From positions 372,001-436,000 of the forward strand of contig NZ_JAUSUA010000003.1 in assembly GCF_030813245.1 (NCBI RefSeq): a DNA stretch of 64,000 bases, given 5' to 3'. A model generated the notes under the pieces. The model did not search any database. It was not told the origin of the DNA and saw only the letters and a program-made list of their open reading frames with translations. The translations under genes were made by a program, and so were the position numbers. Positions 44,728 through 54,588 of this stretch are shown piece after piece. The DNA is from Alkalicoccobacillus murimartini. GTDB lineage: Bacteria > Bacillota > Bacilli > Bacillales > Bacillaceae_D. Within the stretch, counting starts at the first letter, position 1. Each line of letters opens with the position of its first letter.

Positions 44728-45537
44728 TTATGATGGATTTTCCCAATAAGTTTTACGATTATAATGGGAATAGAGCTCGGCTTCATGTTCTCTTGTGAAA
44801 GGCTCATGAAGTTCATAGTTAGGAGCTCGCTCTATCAGCTCTTTTTCAACATTGACGGTGATCGTTTTGTCCTGCCAAGAGATATCCGTGATCCATTCCG
44901 CTGCCAGTGGAACCGGTTCTCTTGTAAATACTCCGCCTACGTCAACAATAATATAGTTAATCGACCAATCATGTTCATTAAGCATAAAGTCGAGAACCTT
45001 ACCTACCTCACCATTCTTTGCATGGATGGTATACCCACGTAAATCATTAATGCTTTGAAGGAAATTATGATTCGTCTGGTGGCTTAGAGCCTCACTTTCA
45101 TACTCTCCTTGATCGGATTGAGGATTTGAAACAGGTGGAGGTATGATTAAGCCGGGTGCAGCTGGGTACGCTCCTGGTGTTCCCATGCCTGCTCCAACAC
45201 CTCCGATGGGGGCTCCCCAATAATGTTTCCAGCCATAGTGATCACGTAACTCTGCTTCATACTGCCGTGATACAGGTTCATGTTCTGATGGTTTTGGACT
45301 ATTTTTAATCTGCTCTTTTGTTTCATTTACATTGATGTGCTCTTTCTCCGCATCAATGGATGTGACAGCTTCGGGACTTAAAAGGACCTTGCCTCCGAAG
45401 AACCATGTACGAGTATCTCCTACAAAATAGCGAAGTGTAAATGTATTGGACTCAAAGTAGAGATCTGCAATTGAACCAAGCTCGCCGTCTGTCGCATTCA
45501 TTGAAAAGCTCTCTAGCGTTTTTGCTTGTATGAACAT
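44728..45537 (-). CDS. Two-domain PRC-barrel protein
   Basis: Protein of 269 aa with two PRC-barrel-like domains (about 5-65 and 165-235) joined by a Pro/Gly-rich linker with GAGMGTPGAYPAAPGLIIPP. Each domain ends in a similar motif (SRQYEAELRDHYGWKHYWG and TREHEAELYSHYNRKTYWE), so the gene arose by internal duplication. PRC barrels bind proteins or RNA; the role here is unknown. Relatives occur in stress-linked loci. No signal peptide. Confidence 0.8.
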   Translation of the reverse strand: MFIQAKTLESFSMNATDGELGSIADLYFESNTFTLRYFVGDTRTWFFGGKVLLSPEAVTSIDAEKEHINVNETKEQIKNSPKPSEHEPVSRQYEAELRDHYGWKHYWGAPIGGVGAGMGTPGAYPAAPGLIIPPPVSNPQSDQGEYESEALSHQTNHNFLQSINDLRGYTIHAKNGEVGKVLDFMLNEHDWSINYIIVDVGGVFTREPVPLAAEWITDISWQDKTITVNVEKELIERAPNYELHEPFTREHEAELYSHYNRKTYWENPS

Positions 45538-45690
45538 TTTAATCTCCCTCTCGGTTTATGATTTATCTGTTTGTAGAGTATATAACCATTTTTTCGAGAA
45601 ACGAAACACCTAACTTTATTTTCCAACTATATATTGGGAAAATTATATCCAACGTTTTCAAGGGACAAGCTGTGTTAAACTGAAAGATAA

Positions 45691-45704
45691 TGTAAGCGCT
45701 TTAT
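45691..45704. promoter_or_regulatory. Cre-like CcpA site upstream of the PL11 lyase
   Basis: TGTAAGCGCTTTAT fits the cre consensus except for the last two bases; 22 bp before the start codon, so CcpA would block transcription. Confidence 0.65.
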
Positions 45705-45725
45705 AAAATGAATGGGAGGGTTTTT

Positions 45726-48524
45726 ATGCGAAAAATGAAAGGGAGAAGACTTCTCTGTGGCTTAATTGTTGCAGTATTGGTTTGTAGTAACATATCCGGA
45801 CAAGCTGTGGCTGAGCAAGATCATAAGGAGTTAAGTATTTCTGAACTAACAGACACAAGCATTACAATTTCATGGGAAGAAATGAAAGACGCAGATTCTT
45901 ATAATGTATATTGGGCAGACAAAGATACGGAACATATGGAATACAGATTACTTGATAATGTCTCAAGCACTACGTTCACCTACGATCGATCCACCCATAT
46001 TCCTCATTACTTTAAGGTCGCTCCAGTCATTAATGGAGAAGAAGGAGAGTACTCAAATACGGTTCAGTCAGACATAAAGAAAGTGTTTGATACACAATTG
46101 GAAGACTTAGATCGAGGAGTGGTAGCTGTCTCAACTTCTGAAGGTGTGTTTTTAAGTTGGAGGTTGCTGAAGCAAGAGGTTGATGGGCATTCTGAATCTG
46201 GATTAACTGGAGTTGACTTTAATGTCTATCGTGATGGTAGCAAGATAGCTGAAGTGACAGACAGTACAAATTACTTAGATGAAGAAGGCACAGGTGACTC
46301 GGAATATACCATAAAAGCAGTGGATGAAGGAAAAGAGATAGATGAAAGTTCTTCTGTCACGCCATGGGCAGATGGCTATTATGATCTACCACTTCAAAAA
46401 CCAGAAGATGGAGTAACGCCAGCTGGAGAAGCTTATACGTATCATGCGAATGATATGAGTGTAGGTGATGTTGATGGGGACGGACAATATGAGTATATCG
46501 TCAAATGGGATCCTTCTAACTCAAAAGATGTCTCTCAAAAAGGATATACAGGTAACACATATATTGATACGTACACATTTGAAGGGGAGTTACTGTATCG
46601 AATTGATCTAGGCGTAAATGTCCGTTCCGGAGCACACTATACTCAATTTCTAGTGTATGACTTTGATGGCGATGGCAAAGCTGAGATGATGTTCAAAACC
46701 GCGCCTGGTACAAAGATCATGACTTTTGATGAAAATGGAGAGGTGGAATCTGAAGACTATATCACGATGCCTGAAGAAGATGTTTCAAAAGGCTATAGTC
46801 ATGAGGATGACTATCGGATGAGTTCTGATGATTATTATCAACATGTTGTTCAGATGTTTAAGGGATGGCATGAACATGAGGAAGTACTAGCAGGAAATTG
46901 GCCTGAAACGCTTGAAGAAAGCTTTGGAATAGAACCGCAGTATGAGTATCCACTGTCGAATGAGGATGCTGAAGCTTTGACGGATTATTTTATGGACGAA
47001 TATGCTCCTTCACGTAGTGATCGAAATGATTTGAGGGATTTTGAAGGATTTATCGTGGATGGACCTGAGTACTTGACTGTGTTTGAAGGAGAGACAGGAA
47101 AAGAACTCGAAACCATCGATTATAAGCCAGGTAGAACAGATGATGGATTAATGTGGGGAGATTACGCTATGTCTCGCATTGAGCCAGGAAATCGAGTGGA
47201 TCGCTTCTTGGGCGGGGTCGCTTATCTAGATGGTGAGAATCCTTACGCTGTTTTTGCCAGAGGTTATTACACACGCACAACACTTGTTTCGTATGATTGG
47301 GACGGGGAGAACTTGAATGAACATTGGTATGTCGACAGTGGCTGGACACCAATGACTAATCCTTTTAATGATGGACCACACGGGCGAGATGGAACCGATG
47401 AAGAGTTTGGTACGATTACAACACAAGGGGCACACTCCTTAAGTGTCGCAGATGTAGATGGGGATGGGAAACACGAGATCATCTATGGAGGTGCGACCAT
47501 TGATCATGATGGTTCGTTACTTTATAGCTCATTTGATACGATGCCACCTGGAAGTGGTAACCCAGGAGAAGAAGCAAGATTAGGTCATGGAGATGCTTTG
47601 CACGTGGCTGATGTGAATCCAGATCGACCGGGTCTAGAAAGCTTTATGGTCTTTGAGGGTGGTCAATGGGCCCCTTATGGGTACGCCTTACGTGATGCTG
47701 AATCTGGAGACGTACTTTACGGAGGCTACACAGGTAGAGATACAGGTCGTGGCATGATCGGGGATGTGAATCCTGATCAACGTGGTTTAGAGACTTGGGC
47801 TGTAGGACTATGGACAGCAGATGGCGATAAACTAAGTGATCAAATGCCAGGAACCAACTTCAACATAAAGTGGTCAGGCGACTTAACAACGCAGATTGTA
47901 AACGGATCTAGAGATCAGACGCCATCGATTGATGACTGGCAGAATGGTCGCCTCCTAACGGCTGAGGGGACGAGAACAAACAACTATACAAAAGGAACCC
48001 CATCATTAGTAGCCGATATTTTTGGAGACTTTAGAGAAGAACTGTTAGTTCGAACAACAGATAGCTCAGCCATTCGAATCTATACAAGCACAGACATAAC
48101 AGAGCATAAGCTTTATACGCTGATGCATGATACACAGTATCGTACAGGAATAGCGTGGCAGAATGTCACATACAATCAGCCATCCTATCCAAGCTTTTAC
48201 TACGCATCAGATATGGACTTTGAATATGTACCAGTTCCAGTTGAGCAACTCAAAGAAGAAGAGCCATTAGTTCAGTTAGAATCCAGTTTAACAACCTACA
48301 TGGAGTCTGGTGATGTAGTGGAGCCTCTAACTAAAGCATTGTTTAAAGACATTGATCGAGCTAAGATTCACGCCGAGAGTGGATCAGCGAAACAAGTGGT
48401 GAAGCTGATGGAGTCATTCAAGAAAGAACTGAATAAAGAGGAAAATGAGGCATATAGTACTCCAGAAGCAAGAGATCGCCTCAATTCTTTTGCAGATGAC
48501 GTGAGTAAGAAGTATTCTGAGTAG
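45726..48524 (+). CDS. Secreted rhamnogalacturonan lyase, PL11 (YesW/YesX-like)
   Basis: Extracellular pectin-backbone lyase of 932 aa. Order: signal peptide (about 1-30), fibronectin-III-like module (about 35-105), a linker, the PL11 propeller (about 215-850) with calcium loops DVDGDGQYE, DFDGDGKAE and DVDGDGKHE, and a C-terminal helical domain (about 850-930) like the FIMAH domain of bacillar exoenzymes. YesW and YesX cut the rhamnose-galacturonate backbone endo- and exolytically; which applies here is unclear. ATG 45726 has GGGAGGG at 8 nt. Across the intergenic region lies a matching importer operon. Confidence 0.92.
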   Translation: MRKMKGRRLLCGLIVAVLVCSNISGQAVAEQDHKELSISELTDTSITISWEEMKDADSYNVYWADKDTEHMEYRLLDNVSSTTFTYDRSTHIPHYFKVAPVINGEEGEYSNTVQSDIKKVFDTQLEDLDRGVVAVSTSEGVFLSWRLLKQEVDGHSESGLTGVDFNVYRDGSKIAEVTDSTNYLDEEGTGDSEYTIKAVDEGKEIDESSSVTPWADGYYDLPLQKPEDGVTPAGEAYTYHANDMSVGDVDGDGQYEYIVKWDPSNSKDVSQKGYTGNTYIDTYTFEGELLYRIDLGVNVRSGAHYTQFLVYDFDGDGKAEMMFKTAPGTKIMTFDENGEVESEDYITMPEEDVSKGYSHEDDYRMSSDDYYQHVVQMFKGWHEHEEVLAGNWPETLEESFGIEPQYEYPLSNEDAEALTDYFMDEYAPSRSDRNDLRDFEGFIVDGPEYLTVFEGETGKELETIDYKPGRTDDGLMWGDYAMSRIEPGNRVDRFLGGVAYLDGENPYAVFARGYYTRTTLVSYDWDGENLNEHWYVDSGWTPMTNPFNDGPHGRDGTDEEFGTITTQGAHSLSVADVDGDGKHEIIYGGATIDHDGSLLYSSFDTMPPGSGNPGEEARLGHGDALHVADVNPDRPGLESFMVFEGGQWAPYGYALRDAESGDVLYGGYTGRDTGRGMIGDVNPDQRGLETWAVGLWTADGDKLSDQMPGTNFNIKWSGDLTTQIVNGSRDQTPSIDDWQNGRLLTAEGTRTNNYTKGTPSLVADIFGDFREELLVRTTDSSAIRIYTSTDITEHKLYTLMHDTQYRTGIAWQNVTYNQPSYPSFYYASDMDFEYVPVPVEQLKEEEPLVQLESSLTTYMESGDVVEPLTKALFKDIDRAKIHAESGSAKQVVKLMESFKKELNKEENEAYSTPEARDRLNSFADDVSKKYSE

Positions 48525-48528
48525 ATAT

Positions 48529-48745
48529 GAGGCTGGGAGAGAATATTATAAAAACCGAAGCATTATGCTGTTTAACGAGCATGGTGCTTCGGTTTTTTTA
48601 TCCAATCATAGTAAGAGAGTAGCTACCGCTCCGGACAGACACTCCGCACCCGCAGGGCGGCTGGTGAGCCTCCTTGTGCTGCCGCACTGCGATGTCTCAC
48701 CCAGGCTTTTACTCCCATTGAAGTCTCCATGTATGTCCTACGCTA
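48529..48745. repeat. Bacillaceae-type intergenic palindromic repeat (degenerate copy)
   Basis: The stretch starts with GAGGCTGGGAGAG, includes the terminator hairpin, then a GC-rich imperfect palindrome at about 48628-48735 (CTCCGCACCCGCAGGG, GGTGAGCCTCC paired with GATGTCTCACC, GAAGTCTCCATG). It resembles, in decayed form, the widely scattered bacillar element with the pattern GAGCCTCC ... GTCTC ... GAGTCTCC. No coding potential. The rest up to 48868 shows nothing definite. Confidence 0.5.
48551..48599 (+). terminator. Terminator of the lyase gene
   Basis: AAAACCGAAGCA pairs with TGCTTCGGTTTT; inner arms ATGCT/AGCAT extend the hairpin; T-run follows. Confidence 0.85.
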
Positions 48746-48868
48746 GTTTAAGCTGATCAGTAAGATGCGTTGAGTATCTTACAGGTTAGCAAAGCTTTAC
48801 TGTAGATCTACCTTGATTTTGATTTTTTACTTTTTTATTGACTTAACTTAGTCCCAAACCCAATATGA

Positions 48869-50617
48869 TTAGTTGATTTTCTGACCTTCAGTAATAAGCT
48901 TTAGTTGATCTATACTTGCTTTTGGTTTGCGATCATAGGTTAGAAGACCATTGATTTCTTGTTCAACATCCGTCAACTGAGTGTAGCAGAAACCTTTGAT
49001 AAGTGGTGAGGTATAAAGGGCATCCACAACACTTTTGTAGGCGTTTAAGAACTCTTCCTCTGAATTCGCATTTGAATATCCCCAACCATCCCACTCACTT
49101 TGCTTATACGAAATTCCACCAAACTCACTAATAAGAATCGGCTCGTCCTGATAGGAATGTCCAGGTGCATAGATCGTTTTTCCAGCAGGTAAGAATGCAA
49201 GCGCAGAATCTATGGTTTCATACCTTTTTTCTAATATCTCTTGTGAGGATTCATAATCATGAATGGTGCATAAGTCAGATTGTGTATGCTCCCAGCCGTC
49301 ATTCGAAAGAACAAGCCTGCTTTGATCCAAAGACTTGGTTAAATGGTACATTGTGAGGCTATGATTTCTTTGCTTAGTACTCGTTAAGAGGTCAGGAACT
49401 CCCCAGCTCTCATTAATCGGAACCCACGCAACGATGGATGGGTGATTGTAGTCTCTCTGTATGACTTCTTGCCACTCCTGTGTTATACGTTGGACGGCTT
49501 GGTCAGAGTAGGCATAACTATTAGCCATTTCTCCCCATACAAGTAAGCCTAATTGGTCTGCCCAATAATAATAAAGTGGATCTTCAACTTTTTGGTGCTT
49601 TCTCGCACCATTAAAGCCAAGCTCTTTTGTGTATTCGATGTCCTTTTTTAAATCGAGTTCAGATGGGGCTGTGAGAATGCCCTCAGGAAAATATCCTTGA
49701 TCCAGAACTAATCTCATGTAATATGGCTTATTATTCAAGAAGATTTGTCCATTATGAACCGCTATCTTACGCATGCCAAAATAACTCTGAACACGATCGA
49801 TCCTCTTTCCGTTCTCAAGTAGATCAATAGTTACATCAAAAAGATTAGGGTCCTCTGGGCTCCAGAGCCAGTTCTCATGGTTAATTCCTGAATGATTAAG
49901 ATAGAATAGACGAGTTCCATGACCGTCAATTAAAGAAAGAGTATCCCTCGTAATGATGTTACCTTTAAAAGATATTTCTACATTAAGCTTTTGATCCAAT
50001 TGTAAGGAGTCCACTCTGTAATCGAATTTGATCCGTTTATTGTCTATATCCGGTGTGAAGAAAATCTCTGAAAGAAAACTGCTTGAGACGGTTTCTAGCC
50101 ACACCGTCTGCCAAATTCCAGTGGTTCTGGTGTAAAAGATATTCTCTGATTGTTCCTTCCAGTATTGCTTTCCACGAGGCTGATCAAGAGCGGTTGACGA
50201 ATCAGAAGCATGAACAACAATTGTATTTTGACCAGACTGAAGGAAAGAAGTAATCTCACATTTAAACGGCGTGTGACCACCTCTATGATAAACAGCTCGT
50301 TCACCATTTACCCAAACCCAAGCTTCATAATCGACGGCTCCAAAATGAAGAATATAGCGAGAGTGGGTATCTAGCTTTAGCTCGAAGTGGCGTCTATACC
50401 ATACAAAATCATGAAAGTCTGTCTCGCCAATACCACTTAATGAACTCTGATAACAGAAGGGAACGATAATGCGTTTGGAGAAGGTGTGGTCTTTATACCA
50501 TTTTTCATTCAATCCGCGTGCGTCATCGTCATATTCAAATTCCCATTCACCATTTAGATTCAACCACTGATCTCTTTTGAAGTGAGGACGGGGATACTCT
50601 GGCCTAAGGTTAGTCAT
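48869..50617 (-). CDS. Glycoside hydrolase family 2 enzyme
   Basis: Cytoplasmic GH2 glycosidase of 582 aa: sugar-binding domain (about 10-170, LNGEWEFEYDD, WYRRHFEL, HFGAVDYEAWVWVNGE), Ig-like domain, TIM barrel with acid/base Glu in WVPINESWG and nucleophile Glu in LISEFGG. GH2 includes beta-galactosidases and beta-glucuronidases; the substrate is not fixed by sequence. As the last gene of a YesOPQ-like operon it probably trims imported pectin fragments. ATG 50617 has AAGGAG at 9 nt. Confidence 0.88.
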   Translation of the reverse strand: MTNLRPEYPRPHFKRDQWLNLNGEWEFEYDDDARGLNEKWYKDHTFSKRIIVPFCYQSSLSGIGETDFHDFVWYRRHFELKLDTHSRYILHFGAVDYEAWVWVNGERAVYHRGGHTPFKCEITSFLQSGQNTIVVHASDSSTALDQPRGKQYWKEQSENIFYTRTTGIWQTVWLETVSSSFLSEIFFTPDIDNKRIKFDYRVDSLQLDQKLNVEISFKGNIITRDTLSLIDGHGTRLFYLNHSGINHENWLWSPEDPNLFDVTIDLLENGKRIDRVQSYFGMRKIAVHNGQIFLNNKPYYMRLVLDQGYFPEGILTAPSELDLKKDIEYTKELGFNGARKHQKVEDPLYYYWADQLGLLVWGEMANSYAYSDQAVQRITQEWQEVIQRDYNHPSIVAWVPINESWGVPDLLTSTKQRNHSLTMYHLTKSLDQSRLVLSNDGWEHTQSDLCTIHDYESSQEILEKRYETIDSALAFLPAGKTIYAPGHSYQDEPILISEFGGISYKQSEWDGWGYSNANSEEEFLNAYKSVVDALYTSPLIKGFCYTQLTDVEQEINGLLTYDRKPKASIDQLKLITEGQKIN

Positions 50618-50630
50618 AATCAAACACTCC

Positions 50631-51281
50631 TTATGATTTAGCTTGAAGAGTTAGTGTGTTTATGTGCATTTTCCGACTCTCCAAACGCTTGATTGCGGTA
50701 TTAAAAAGCTTCAAATTTGCATAAGCGAAAAGACTGCCTGAGAAAAAGATGCCTGCAGCTGGAATGAAAATCAAACCAACTCCTAGTAAGGTTGAAAGCA
50801 CAAGAAATAGCAAAGAAAATGGAAGAAGCGGAATGGCAAGGGTCAACGCTTTTTTTAGAATGCCTAAGGTATTTCCCTTAAAATGCACAAAGACTGGTAG
50901 ACAAAAAAGGATCATGAATGTGTACACAAATAGAAGGGTAGTCAATAAGGCAGAGATTATATACCCAATTGTTGTGCCTAGGTTTGAGAAGATCATTAAA
51001 TCAATGATTAAAACGAATCCAATTATTAAGAGAAGGAACCCAAACTTATTTGCTGGGAAAAAAGAATTCTTATACTCATTCCAAAACATTGAGAATAGAG
51101 ACATTTCCTGATCGGGCTCTTGAATCCACTTGCGGACAATTGAATACAAAGCTACAGTAGCTGGGAAAAACCCAACTATCCCTAGACCGATGAGGGTGAA
51201 AAAGATCCAGAGCACGTTAAGGTAAGCAAGCTTAGAGATATGGTCAAAAGATTGAAGAAGTGTACCTCTTACCCCATCCAT
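50631..51281 (-). CDS. DUF624 membrane protein (YesL-like)
   Basis: Membrane protein of about 216 aa with five to six helices; KLAYLNVLWIFFTLIGLGIVGFFPATVALYSIVRKW is the YesL/DUF624 signature. Such proteins accompany CUT1-type sugar importers; function unknown. The start is probably ATG 51281 (AGGTG at 6 nt). Located between the importer permease genes and the GH2 gene. Confidence 0.85.
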   Translation of the reverse strand: MDGVRGTLLQSFDHISKLAYLNVLWIFFTLIGLGIVGFFPATVALYSIVRKWIQEPDQEMSLFSMFWNEYKNSFFPANKFGFLLLIIGFVLIIDLMIFSNLGTTIGYIISALLTTLLFVYTFMILFCLPVFVHFKGNTLGILKKALTLAIPLLPFSLLFLVLSTLLGVGLIFIPAAGIFFSGSLFAYANLKLFNTAIKRLESRKMHINTLTLQAKS

Positions 51282-51309
51282 AGTCATCACCTCGACTTAT
51301 TTTTGAAAT

Positions 51310-52158
51310 TCAGCCTTTAATTCCAGTGAAGCTAATTCCTTTGACAATATGTTTCTCAAAAAAGAGGAACGCAATAATTACAGGTATAGATGCAAGGGCA
51401 TTTACAGTCATTGGAAGGATATAGCTCTCTGAATAATTGGAGTTATACATAGGAATCCCTACAGGTAAGGTATAGAGAGATTCAGAGATCGTAGCTAGAT
51501 AGGGCCAAAGAAAGTTATTCCATGAGCCAATGAAGGTTAGGATACCAATAGCTGCTAAAGCAGGTCTGGCTAAAGGCAACACAATATTCCAGAACAACCT
51601 GACATCACTGCAACCATCAATTTGAGCGCTTTCTATTAATTCATTGGGAACTCCATCGAAGAAACTTTTTAAAATAATTACACCCAGAGGGGCTGCAATC
51701 ATCGGTAGAATCAATCCACTATACGTATCTAATAGATTTAAGTCTCCAATAATCTCAAACAGGGGAATGATCATGGCTTCTCCCGGAACCATTAATCCAG
51801 CAATAAAGAATACAAATAAAGCACGGCGATACCGAAATTCCATTTTTGAAAGAGCAAAAGCAGCTAGAGATGTAAGCACTAGAGTCAGTATGGTGGTAAT
51901 AATACCGATAATAAAGCTGTTCCATACCCAAAGAAAGATATCGCTTCCACCAATGATATCAAGGTAATTGACAAAGGTGTAAGGTGGCAAGAACCATTCA
52001 AAAGGAGTGGTAGCAGGCATACTCTCAGGCTTTAATGAAACAAAAAACATCCAAACAATTGGGAAGAGAAAAAGCAGAGCGACAGCAACAGCAAGTATAA
52101 GCTTTGGCACCTTCATTGGATCACGTTTTCTAGTTAATAGCGTCTCCTGCTGGCTCAT
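51310..52158 (-). CDS. Carbohydrate ABC transporter permease (YesQ-like)
   Basis: CUT1-family permease of 282 aa with six helices and the EAA loop ESAQIDGCSDVRLFWNIVLPLARP. The N-terminal pattern AVALLFLFPIVWMFFVSLKP is typical of the MalG/LplC type. It starts inside the last codons of the YesP-like gene (4-bp overlap, ATGA). Confidence 0.9.
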   Translation of the reverse strand: MSQQETLLTRKRDPMKVPKLILAVAVALLFLFPIVWMFFVSLKPESMPATTPFEWFLPPYTFVNYLDIIGGSDIFLWVWNSFIIGIITTILTLVLTSLAAFALSKMEFRYRRALFVFFIAGLMVPGEAMIIPLFEIIGDLNLLDTYSGLILPMIAAPLGVIILKSFFDGVPNELIESAQIDGCSDVRLFWNIVLPLARPALAAIGILTFIGSWNNFLWPYLATISESLYTLPVGIPMYNSNYSESYILPMTVNALASIPVIIAFLFFEKHIVKGISFTGIKG

Positions 52159-53039
52159 ATCATTCGTCCTCCTTTTCCACCTAATCTCAATTGAATGAGT
52201 GAAAGAATTAATAACACGATAAATAATAGATAGGACATAGCTGCGGCATAGCCTAGGTCATAACGCTCAAAGCCCATCTCATAGATATAGAGAATGATTG
52301 GGCGTGTGGATGTACCTGGTCCTCCACCGGTAATGAGGAGAATTTGACCAAAGACTTTAAAGGATGCAAGCACTTGAAGTAAAAGAATTACTCTTGTAAT
52401 AGGTAAGAGTTGAGGAATTGTAATTTTCCAGAACATCATTGAACGAGTTGCACCATCTACCTCGGCAGCTTCATATAAGTCATCTGGTATATTCTGCAGG
52501 GAGGTCAGAAAGAGTATCATGTTAAAACCAACCGTCCACCAAAGAGTGACACCGATGATGCTAACCCATGCAAGAGAAGGCTCCGCCAGCCAGAATGGCT
52601 CAATGGTAAGACCAGTCGCTTGTAAAATGTTATTCACAACCCCTGTATAGGGTTGAAGCATAAAAATCGCTACGTAGGAAATGACAGAAACAGAAAGAAT
52701 ACTTGGAATAAAAAACGCCCCACGTATTAATGTTCGTAAGCGTGTGTTTAAGTTCGCAAGTAGTGCTAGGAATAGTGCTAGGATAACCATTGTTGGAGTC
52801 GAGAATAAAACAAATAATGAGGTGTTCCCGAATGCTTCCCAGAAATTCGGATCACTTAGTACATTTTTATAATGGGTTAAACCAACAAAGTCCTGCTTCT
52901 CAATTAACGTCCAATTAAAGAAACTCATTTGCATGCCTTTAAAAATGGGGTAAATCGTAAAAGCGAGATACGCTATAAGAAAAGGCAAAATAAATGGGAT
53001 CGGACGAAGTTCATTTTTCCAAGAATTCTTATTCACCAA
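52155..53039 (-). CDS. Carbohydrate ABC transporter permease (YesP-like)
   Basis: CUT1-family permease of 294 aa with six helices; EAA loop YEAAEVDGATRSMMFWKITIPQL. Forms the channel with the YesQ-like partner. No dedicated ATPase lies in the operon, so a shared MsmX-type ATPase elsewhere must energise it (known for YesOPQ). Confidence 0.9.
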   Translation of the reverse strand: MVNKNSWKNELRPIPFILPFLIAYLAFTIYPIFKGMQMSFFNWTLIEKQDFVGLTHYKNVLSDPNFWEAFGNTSLFVLFSTPTMVILALFLALLANLNTRLRTLIRGAFFIPSILSVSVISYVAIFMLQPYTGVVNNILQATGLTIEPFWLAEPSLAWVSIIGVTLWWTVGFNMILFLTSLQNIPDDLYEAAEVDGATRSMMFWKITIPQLLPITRVILLLQVLASFKVFGQILLITGGGPGTSTRPIILYIYEMGFERYDLGYAAAMSYLLFIVLLILSLIQLRLGGKGGRMI

Positions 53040-53063
53040 AGCACCTCCCGATATTGGATTGAT

Positions 53064-54323
53064 TTAACGGATTGTCACTTCAAGATCATGGACCATCTTC
53101 TTAATCCCTTCTTCAGCTGTTAATCGGCCAGCCATAATTTCATCCAGACTTCTTGTCATGTCTGTTTCCGCGGCACTTTGATAGATGGTAGAGTCGGTAA
53201 AGACAATATAAGGTGAGATTGAAGAATAATCTGAACGATAAGGAAGCTCTTGAAAAGGCTCAGATTCAACTATTTCAGGTTTAGAAGGGATATGGCCTGC
53301 TTCTGCCCATTTAAGCCCGCTATCACTTACATATTTAATAAATTCCATCTTTGCTTGTTGTCTAGCATCAGTGGATTCTTCTTTGATTGGCATAATTAAC
53401 GTGTGTGAACCACCTTGAGCAGCTTCAACATCAAACAGTTGAGGATAAGGTACAGCTGTAAAAGGAAGGTCTGCGTTTTCCCAAATTCCTGTTCCCCATA
53501 CACCTGTCATCAGGCTAAAGGCATTTCCAGATTGAAATGTTTCATAGGGATCACTTAAGTGCATGGGAATAATATCTCCGAAAAAGCTATGAACATATTC
53601 AGCGGCCTCCACGGCTATGTCTTGATCAAGAGTAATTTCAGGATCAGTCAGATCATCAGAGAATATCGGCGTACCACCCATTTGAAAGTAAGTTGTCCAC
53701 CACCAACGGTATACATCTAGTCCGCCAGTTGTAATTGCAATGCCTGTCTTATCAGGTAAGGCTTGCCTTGCTTTCATAAAGAAGTCTTTAAAACCTTCAG
53801 GAGTTTCTTCGATAATAGGTTGACCATTCTCATCTAACAAGTCAGCTTCTTCAGCAAGGTCGGTGTTCACATAGAGGATAAAAGGGTGGGAGTCAATGGG
53901 GACGGCATGATATTCTCCTTCGACTTCCATCGCATCCTTTAGGTTGTCATAGAAATCATTAAAGTCCATATCAACGTGGCCTGCCAAATCATTAAGAGGG
54001 GTTGTTAGACCTTGGTTTACAAGTTCGGGTACCGTTGCGGCGTGTGAGACAGCTACATCGGGTCCACGATTAGCTGCTACACTTGTTACCAGTTTTGTAT
54101 AGTAATCATCAAAGTCTTGTAGAATAATATTTACATAGATTTCATCCTGACTTTCATTAAACTCTGAAACAATGTCTTGCATGTAACCAAGATCGCCACC
54201 ACCGAATAAAACCCAGTAATCAAGATTGATCCGCCCATCACTAGTCGTTTGTGACGTCTTACTACAAGCTGCTAAGGTAATCAGAAACAAGCACAGAAGG
54301 AATAGCATAGCTTTTTTAACCAT
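53064..54323 (-). CDS. Sugar-binding lipoprotein (YesO-like)
   Basis: Extracellular SBP_bac_1 protein of 419 aa. Lipoprotein signal with lipobox LAAC, then LDYWVLFGGGDLGYMQDIVSEFN and ALPDKTGIAITTGG of the sugar-binding family. It likely captures rhamnogalacturonan oligosaccharides released by the PL11 lyase. First gene of the operon; ATG 54323 is chosen over the TTG at 54344. A cre site lies 32 bp upstream. Confidence 0.88.
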   Translation of the reverse strand: MVKKAMLFLLCLFLITLAACSKTSQTTSDGRINLDYWVLFGGGDLGYMQDIVSEFNESQDEIYVNIILQDFDDYYTKLVTSVAANRGPDVAVSHAATVPELVNQGLTTPLNDLAGHVDMDFNDFYDNLKDAMEVEGEYHAVPIDSHPFILYVNTDLAEEADLLDENGQPIIEETPEGFKDFFMKARQALPDKTGIAITTGGLDVYRWWWTTYFQMGGTPIFSDDLTDPEITLDQDIAVEAAEYVHSFFGDIIPMHLSDPYETFQSGNAFSLMTGVWGTGIWENADLPFTAVPYPQLFDVEAAQGGSHTLIMPIKEESTDARQQAKMEFIKYVSDSGLKWAEAGHIPSKPEIVESEPFQELPYRSDYSSISPYIVFTDSTIYQSAAETDMTRSLDEIMAGRLTAEEGIKKMVHDLEVTIR

Positions 54324-54354
54324 TATTCGGGCAACTCCTCTCAAATATCATCTA

Positions 54355-54368
54355 GGAAAGCGCTTACA
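54355..54368. promoter_or_regulatory. Cre site upstream of the yesO-like operon
   Basis: GGAAAGCGCTTACA matches the cre consensus at all but the first position. With the site at 45691 it puts lyase and importer under the same CcpA control. Confidence 0.72.
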
Positions 54369-54588
54369 AAAATAGTGTTAAAAAAACATTCATAAATATA
54401 TTCGTATGAATTGGATATTATGCATAAGAAATCGTAATTTATACGTACCACTTTATCATTGGAAAATTCTGAAGTCAAACTGAAAAATAAATGAGATTAG
54501 ATATTTTTTCATAAGAGATGTTCATGTTCTTTTTACCCTATTCACTATATTATAGACAGACAAGCAATAAGAGGGGGTTCGTTTTTAT

